A stretch of 64,000 bases of DNA from Odiellus spinosus (taxonomy: Eukaryota > Arthropoda > Arachnida > Opiliones > Phalangiidae). This document shows positions 42,701 to 51,700 of the stretch, in pieces. The stretch's first letter is position 1. Each line of letters begins with the position of its first letter. A program made the translations under genes and the position numbers. The stretch lies in assembly GCA_963920705.1 (NCBI GenBank), contig OY987232.1, positions 16,430,942 through 16,494,941 on the forward strand, in the 5' to 3' direction. The notes beneath the pieces were generated by a model, which saw only the letters and a list, made by a program, of their open reading frames with translations, was not told where the DNA came from and did not search any database.

Positions 42701-45700
42701 AAAATATCTACCGTTAGGAGGCGTACGAATCGCGCTTTTTGAAACTAACCCATACAGAGAGGGGTAGACAAGATCCGGGAGTAATAGACTTCAAAGGAGG
42801 GTTTCATCTACTTCTGATACTATCAGCAAAGGTCCAGTTTTACATCTAAGCCAATCACTTAAAAATAGACAAAAAAGTCATCACCCCTGTCTGGTTCGAG
42901 TGATTTGAACTCTTCCTCGATATTTTGAGTCGGGTTATATTGTCTTCCCCCTACTCTGGAATTTCTCCACAGAGTGTCGCTTCCGTTTTCACTATTTACA
43001 CGGCGACTGCGGCCGCTAGAGTGTCTGGAATCAGAATCTGCCGGTACATTTACCCGGACCTTTTCTGATAGTATTACGACACGGGGTGTTGTTTACTTTT
43101 ATAGAATAAAGTGATAGGCTTTTGATAATACTATTTTTTTACTGTGATATTTTTTACCTGTATGTAATGGCGGCGACCAATGAGACTACGACTAGAAGAC
43201 TAGCTAAAACACTCGCTGCTATTTCCCTATTTTGGTCTAAAACAAACGAATTACACTATGAATATATTTTAACGACACAAATTTAATTTGGTTCAATTCA
43301 AACGAATTAATTTAGCCACTTTGAAATTACCAGGTGGGACGTAGCAAGCACTGCCATCGAAACCGCAAGGAGGTTCATCGCAGGGTGGATGTTCTGAAGA
43401 CCATTCCACTTTTTTTTCCAATATAAAGACCTGCGTTGTTAAAACAAATTAAAATTGGACTAAATCTTTAATAGCCCTCCAAAGATACGTCCTACAGTAA
43501 TTGCCCGCCAAAGGAAGTTCCTACAGTAATTGCCCGCCAAAGGAAGTTCCTACAGTAATTGCACGCCAAAGGAAGGTCCTACAGTAATTGCCCGGCAAAG
43601 GAAGGTCCTACAGTAATTGCCCGCCAAAGGAAGGTCCTACAGTAATTGCCCGCCAAAGGAAGGTCCTACAGTAATTGCCCGCCAAAGGAAGGTCCTACAG
43701 TAATTGCCCGCCAAAGGAAGGTCCTACAGTAATTGCCCGCCAAAGGAAGGTCCTACAGTAATTGCCCGCCAAAGGAAGGTCCTACAGTAATTGCCCGCCA
43801 AAGGAAGGTCCTACAGTAATTGCCCGCCAAAGGAAGGTCCTACAGTAATTGCCCGCCAAAGGAAGGTCCTACAGTAATTGCCCGCCAAAGGAAGGTCCTA
43901 CAGTAATTGCCCGCCAAAGGAAGGTCCTACAGTAATTGCCCGCCAAAGGAAGGTCCTACAGTAATTGCCCGCCAAAGGAAGGTCCTACAGTAATTGCCCG
44001 CCAAAGGAAGGTCCTACAGTAATTGCCCGCCAAAGGAAGGTCCTACAGTAATTGCCCGCCAAAGGAAGGTCCTACAGTAATTTCCCGCCAAAGGAAGGTC
44101 CTACAGTAATTGCCCGCCAAAGGAAGGTCCTACAGTAATTGCCCGCCAAAGGAAGGTCCTACAGTAATTGCCCGCCAAAGGAAGGTCCTAAAGTAATTGC
44201 CCGCCATAGGAAGGTCCTACAGTAATTGCCCGCCATAGGAAGGTCCTACAGTAATTGCCCGCCATAGGAAGGTCCTACAGTAATTGCCCGCCATAGGAAG
44301 GTCCTACAGTAATTGCCCGCCATAGGAAGGTCCTACAGTAATTGCCCGCCATAGGAAGGTCCTACAGTAATTGCCCTCCATAGGAAGGTCCTACAGTAAT
44401 TGCCCTCCATAGGAAGGTCCTACAGTAATTGCCCTCCATAGGAAGGTCCTACAGTAATTGCCCTCCATAGGAAGGTCCTACAGTAATTGCCCTCCATAGG
44501 AAGGTCCTACAGTAATTGCCCTCCATAGGAAGGTCCTACAGTAATTGCCCTCCATAGGAAGGTCCTACAGTAATTGCCCTCCATAGGAAGGTCCCACAGT
44601 AATTGCCCGCCAAAGGAAGGTCCTACAGTAATTGCCCGCCAAAGGAAGACCCTACAGTAATTGCCCTCCAAAGTAAGGTCCTACGGTAATTGCCCGCCAT
44701 AGGAAGGTCCTACGGTAATTGCCCGCCAAAGGAAGGTCCTACGGTAATTGCCCTCCAAAGGAAGGTCCTACGGTAATTGCCCGCCAAAGGAAGGTCCTAC
44801 GGTAATTGCCCGCCAAAGGAAGGTCCTACGGTAATTGCCCGCCAAAGGAAGGTCCTACGGTAATTGCCCTCCATAGTTGTTAACAAGATCACAAGTATAA
44901 TTGTTAAAATATGTCCTCCAGTAATTGTCTTGCACAGATTTGAGAAATTTCACAATATTCACCAACACATTGGTGAACATCAGTTGGTCACTTACCGGGT
45001 ATTTGGTAACGTGATCGTAATGAAAGTTTCCAACAGGAACCATACTCTTTCTTAAGCTACCAGTAATCCCTTTGAGAACGATATTGGGATCGAAAGGTAG
45101 AAGAGCCAATACCGTGTAATTGCCTTCAGCATCCCCGTTCTCATCAATGCTCATTTCGGCACCAGTAACGCCTATTCGAAATAAAATAGTTGTACCAGGC
45201 TTACAAGCAACGCCTCCTATATTTTATCAAAAACCAGTGTACGCGGAAAAAGATTCCAAAGCGGGAAACTTAGTTCGCCAGTTTTCCACTATAGAGGCGC
45301 GATTAACATACGATTTTGGAGACGCGTCTCACCCGTTAGCGTGGCAACTCCGTCGGGTTGCTACGGTAACGGGAGATACGAGCCCGCAAAAATCGCTGAG
45401 TGATCCCGCCACCTATCGATAAAAAAAATGGATAATCCTATAAATGGCAAAGTCAGGAGAGTACACTGACTTTGATAAAATATAGGAGGCGCTGTTTCAA
45501 GAGTTAAAGTTACAGTTAATTTAAATGGGAACGTGTGAATTATTAGTTATCTTACTCTTATAGCGTTGTCGCTGGATTATTTCTTGTATAATTGCAGTTC
45601 CGTTTCTTGGATCCATACCATTTTCGAGGATCTTGTTCAAAGCCGTGGCGTAAAGAATAACAGCGTCGTACAAATAAGAAGCATAGATGGTCACGTGCTA

Positions 45701-48700
45701 TTTAGAACCCAAAAATACATTGGGTAATATTTAAAATAATATCAAACGTCTATTACTGTATTCCTTAAAAGTAAACAACGCCCCGTTGCTTAATACTATC
45801 AGCAAAGGTCCAGTTTTACGTCATGGTCCATCACTTAAAAATAGCCGTCTCGCTCCGCAGAGTGGCGCATCAACACTTCAACTGCGGCCGCTAGAGTGTC
45901 TCGAATCAGAATCTGCCGGTACATTTACCGGGACCTTTGCTGATAGCAGAAGCCGATGAAACCCTCCTTTGAAGTCTACTACTCTAATGTTCCATAAAGC
46001 GCGCCTCACTGTATGGGTAAAATTCCCAATTTTACGAGATCGGAGGGGTCCTACTTCATACCCCCCTGTCTACGGAAAATTGGAAATTCTCTCTCTCCAC
46101 AAACAACGACGTTTTTTTGACGAACTCCGAGGCTGCTAGAAATATTCGCTGGACGAACTCCCGCTCCGAAAATATCTACCGTTAGAAGGCGTACGAATCG
46201 CGCTTTTTGAAACTAACCCATACAGAGAGGGGTAGACAAGACCCGGGAGTAATAGACTTCAAAGGAGGGTTTCATCGGCTTCTGATAGTATTAAGATTTG
46301 GGGTTGTTCTTTAATGGAATAAAGATATATATTTTTTTGATAATATTGAAAGGCAGTAAGCATACCTTTTTAAAATTTTTGAAAGGACTAAAGGTATCGT
46401 TCATGTTAAAGGGTTGCATCTTATTATATTCGCGAACTTTATCCTCAAACTCTATATAATTCTGCCCATTTGGTGGACTAGGGACGATAACTAATAGCGA
46501 ACTCGCTAGGTCGAAGTACTGTTCCATTTCTTCGGCTGTGTGTGATGGATAGGGCTCACTTCCAGTGCCAGCAGTTCGTGCTAAAGACAAAACATTTAAA
46601 TCTAAATGCTAAGTCTTCATTAATTAAATATTAAAAATAATAATCTTACGCCAGAAATATCTGTAAGACTCCGATACGGAGTAAGTTTCCAAATCTACAT
46701 GTATTACGACGTATTCTCCCGTCTGAAGCAATTTTCTGATTTTCATAGTTACCAACATTTTCACCAATTCTTGCGTGTTTCCGATAAAGACGTAGACTGA
46801 AATATTAAACAAAACAACAAGCAATTAATTGGCACCTCGATTGGTGATATGATTATGTTTTACCATTTTTGATAAGGTGGTGTCAGAAATAGATGAACCG
46901 AAATTATCAACGAGAGCTTAGATTGGGAAATGCATTTTATTTGGAGTGAATGGGGAGGGTAAGCACTGGGGGAATGGGCTTCCTCGGCCTCAATGAAATA
47001 CCGAGGAGGATCTTGGGAAACTGATCGCCCCACGTAGCGACGGCTGCAAACCAAGCCAGGTGGCGCATTCAACGTTTCTCGGCTAGGCGAAATTCCGCGG
47101 GGGAGGGGGCTACAACTGTCGTCTAAGAGAGGGGAAACGGAGAACTTGCCTGTGGCGTTAGAGGAATAGCTCGTTGATAATTTCGGTTCATCTATTTCTG
47201 GTGGTGTACTGAAATAAATTTAAAACGTACTATCAAAATAGGCTTAGCGGGTTTCATGGAGATCCTGATTTCCTCGAGTATAACAGGGTTGCCACAGTTT
47301 TTTCAGATTCAAATTCCCTGACTTTTCAAGGTTTTTCCCTGACCTTTTCAACTAATACAACCCAATTTTTAACCTTCTATTTTTTATATAATAGCGTTAG
47401 CCAAACTTTTTACACGCGTATCTTTGTTCTAATCTATACAACTGACACGGTCAGCTGAGAATCTTTTCCGCAGATAATGATTGTTATTTCCTGGCTTCTT
47501 GAAAGATCTTTAAATTCCCTGACTTTTTTTGGTTCATTTTCAAATTCCCTGCTTGAAACGGTGAAATTGAATCCAAACGCCGAGCCTATTATGTTACTTA
47601 TGCTATCATCTTTTTAATATAAAATTTTGTGTAAATATGAATACATAATATAACACGTAAAAAGAACTAACGTAGCTGAGTATGGTATTAAATTTTGTTA
47701 AGATAAACTTAACCACCTGAGTTTAAATTTAAACAAAGTTTATAATGTAGTATTGTTTAAAAGTTGACATAATTAATTAGGTAATCTTAAAAATTAGGTA
47801 TAAAAGCAGGACACACGAGTTGGAAGACAGTATCCAAGTCAGTTTCGTCAAAAATGGAATTTAAAATAGCCTCATCGGTCCTGTTGTTGGTAACTTTGTT
47901 CGTTTGGACCATAGAAGCCAGTAAGTATAAACTTTAACTTCAATCAGAAGCCGATGAAACCCTCCTTTGAAGTCTACTACTCTAATGTTCCATATAGCGC
48001 TCCTCTCTGTATGGGCTGCTAGAGATATTCGCTCGACGAACTCCCGCTCCAAAAATATCTACCGTTAGGAGGCGTACGAATCGCGCCTTTTGAGAATAAC
48101 CCATACAGAGAGGGGTAGACAAGACCCGGGAGTAATAGACTTCAAAGGAGGGTTTCATCGGCTTCTGACACTATCAGCAAAGGGTCAGATTCTGATTCGA
48201 GACACTATATATTTTTAAAATGTTCGTTATCCGAATTTTATAACTCGGATAATATTCTAGGATAAGTTGACATTTTCTTGGATAAGTTGACATTTTCTTG
48301 GATAAAAAGAGATATTATTTTGTTATTTTATCTTCGGATAAGTTAACTGGATTGATAAATAGTCTATTTTTAATCAAACGGATAATATCTGAATTTAATT
48401 CAGTAGATCTATCCCATTAATAAAAGTTATTCAAATTCCGAGCTCTATAATTAAGTTAACGAAGCTATTGATGGATCGCGATGAATTAAAGTAAAGCCGT
48501 GATGAATGTTGGATTTTCAAAGGGGGCGCGTATAATTTTTGCACCCTGGTACCAAATCGGCTATCCATTATCTTCTGTTATTCGTATATCTTCAGATATT
48601 TTATTTTCGGATAAATTGTTTTGTAACTAAAAAATGAAATTTGTATATTCGTATAATTGTTAAAAGGTTTACCCGAAGATAAGCGTTTGGCGCTTTATCT

Positions 48701-51700
48701 ATCTACAAATTACTCGTATTCAAACGTATAACGATGGATAAGAAACATTCGCGTTTCCAGAATTAGTCTAAAAAATAAGAAAAATATTTCAAATTGACTT
48801 TTAATTCGAAGAATATAAATAAAACGACGAAACTAAGATTTTAAATCATCTTTTTATTCGTTATTTTTAACGAAAATAAATTTTGAATTTTTTTATCCGA
48901 ACGTATAACGTCTATAATATTCTAAGATAAGTTGCCATTTTTGGATAAAAACGGATATGGATTGTTTTTTTTTTTACTTTATCTTCAAAAAAGTTAACTC
49001 AATTTTTAATCAAACAGAATTTAGTAGATTTTATCCAATTAATAAAAATTATACGAATTGCGAGCTCTAGCTATGATAGTCTGCTTTTCAAATTTATAAT
49101 TAATACAATGTACTATTTGTAGCCAACCGAATATGTCACTCAGACGAGCAGTGCAACACATGGTACCATTGCGCGGAGCAAAGCGCTCCCGATGTTAAAC
49201 TCGACAATTACAAATTGGTGTGCGATCGTGATTCTAAGCAATGTCAATGCAAGCCGCTATCGGGCCAACTGAATTACGAAAGAGCAGCCTTAATTAGAAA
49301 CAGTGGAAATTAAGCCAAAAGATACTAACCCATACGAAATAAAATTGAAATTAAGTCTTTATAATGTATATTACTTCGTTATTATTTAAACGACAACATG
49401 ATATTCTATTAAAAGGACAATGCAACCTAACAAGTGATTTTTATATCGATTTCTTATCGTTTAAACAAGAATCCATTCAGGTTCCATAAGAATATGGGAG
49501 GGCCGCGATTCAATAACCATCCTCCCAAACTTTGTAGCAAAAGTTCGTCCGCTTCGAATCGATTTTTCAAGTAAATCGCTCCTGACATTATATTATTAAC
49601 CCGCGCCACTAACGACCTTGACATAATATTTTGGGTAATAAAAATGGAGCCGACCGAAAAAAGATCTAAGCGTACAAATGTTGCGAAAATTGCGGACGAA
49701 CTTTTGTTACAAAGTTTGGGAGGATGGTACCAGAGGCTAAAGCTATGCTCCCATATTCTTATGGAACCTGAATGGATTCTTGGTTTAATCAGAAGCCGAT
49801 TAAAACCCTCCTTTGAAGTCTACTACTCTAATGTTCCTCTCTGTATGGGTAAAATTCACGATTTTACGAGATCGGAGGGGTCCTACTTCATACCCCCTGC
49901 CTACGGAAAATTGGAAATTCCAGGGCTCCCAGCGCACAACCCAAAAACTTTTATAGGTATTATAGGTTTCAAAAGCCAAAAATATAGGTTATTTATAGGT
50001 CCAAAAATATCAATTTATAGGACTTTTTATAGGTTTTTAGTGTCGAAAAATAGGAGTTTTATAGGTAGGTATTGCTGACACGTAGTGCAATACGCTACAT
50101 AACTTATAATAAAATATAATAATTATAACCAGTGACCAAGGAGAGGAAACCTTTCTGCCACAGCTTTGGTTTTTGCGAACATTTTCACTTTTTCGAGCAA
50201 AAGAATAATTTTTATAGTTATATGGATCATACATTTCGAATTTTATCAGCGAAGTTGAACAAATTACCCAAAAAAATAGGTATTATAGGTAAAAAAGTGA
50301 AATTATAGGTTTTTATAGGATCACTTCAGAAATATAGGTAATTATAGGTATTATAGGTGGTCTGGGAGCCCTGAAATTCTCTCTCTCCACAAACGACGAC
50401 GTTTTTTTGACGAACTCCAAGACTGCTTGAGATATTCGCTCGACGAACTCCCGCTCCGAAAATATCAACCGTTAGGAGGCGTACGAATCGCGCTTTTTGA
50501 AACTAACCCATACAGAGAGGGGTAGACAAGATCCTGGAGTAGTAGACTTCAAAGGAGGGTTTCATCGGCTTCTGGTTTAAATAGGCCTAAACAAAGCAGC
50601 AAGTTCAAGTAAAGTTTTTACCTCTGGTTCCTTTGTACGTTTCGTCAATGAGGTGAAACATTCCCTCGCAACAAGGTAAGCGTTCTTCGCAGCATACGTA
50701 ATGCTTATCAAATGTTTTTTTATGGTTGATGGTGAAGTTCTTGTTGTGTTTCAGCTCGCTCAGCAAATGGTACGCTACCGTTTGGTACTGAGGAGTGTTT
50801 TCGCTGATGAGGCTGAATTTGTACCACTGGTAGTATTCAAGCAATGCTATCACTGATCGAACTACCTAAAGGAAAAGGCATGTTTCATTAACAATTGATA
50901 GAATTTATCTTGTAGCCTTTTACAGTTATGAATATTAGAAGCCGATGAAACCCTCCTTTGAAGTCTATTACTCTCGGGTCTTGTCTACCCCTCTCTGTAT
51001 GGGTTAGTTTCAAAAAGCGCGATTCGTACGCCTCCTAACGGTAGATATTTTCGGAGCTGGAGTTTGTCGAGCGAATATCTCTAGCAGCCTCGGAGTTCGT
51101 CAAAAAAACGTCGTCGTTTGTGGAGAGAGAGAATTTCCAATTTTCCGTAGACAGGGGAGTATGAAGTAGGACCCCTCCAATCTCGTAAAATTGGGAATTT
51201 TACCCATACAGAGAGGAGCGCTATATCGAACATTAGAGTAGAAGACTCCAAAGGAGGGTTTCATCGACTTCTGATATTAGACTATGTCATAATCTTTCTA
51301 TCACGTGGTCAAGGTGACCACTGAAAATTTGAAAATCCTATATATTGCGAAATATAGGATAATATAGGAAGAATTTTATGTAAAATATAGGATAAAATAG
51401 GAAAATAATTAAAAGTAGGAACCATGTTTATTATTGAATCACAACTCTCGCCACATCAGGTTTAAACATTAATATGATCCAATTGCTTAAATAGTATGGA
51501 ATTTTACAGACTATTTTAACTGGAAAATGTACAGTTAAGCTAAAATAATCTTATACAGCCACAGCTGACAGTATGATTTATAACTTTACCCTTAACTAGA
51601 GATTTTGAGTAGAAATATAGGAGATTATAGGAATTGCCGCTATATTATAGGAGAAAATAGGAAGGAGGTGAAAATATAGGAAAAAATAGGAAATATAGGA

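Noticed and set aside
45120-45422. 100-codon plus-strand frame over a cyclase exon
   Set aside because: It overlaps the antisense of exon 45171-44996 and the interior of MITE family G.
47854-49313. Calling the nested peptide a classical insect defensin
   Set aside because: The second and third cysteines are five residues apart rather than the three required for the CS-alpha-beta fold, so only a general six-cysteine secreted peptide is claimed.
49644-50078. 144-codon frame beginning [21 protein letters not shown]
   Set aside because: It starts in MITE family C, runs through family E and into the nested hAT-like element. The same start recurs at the family C copy near 55.5 kb.
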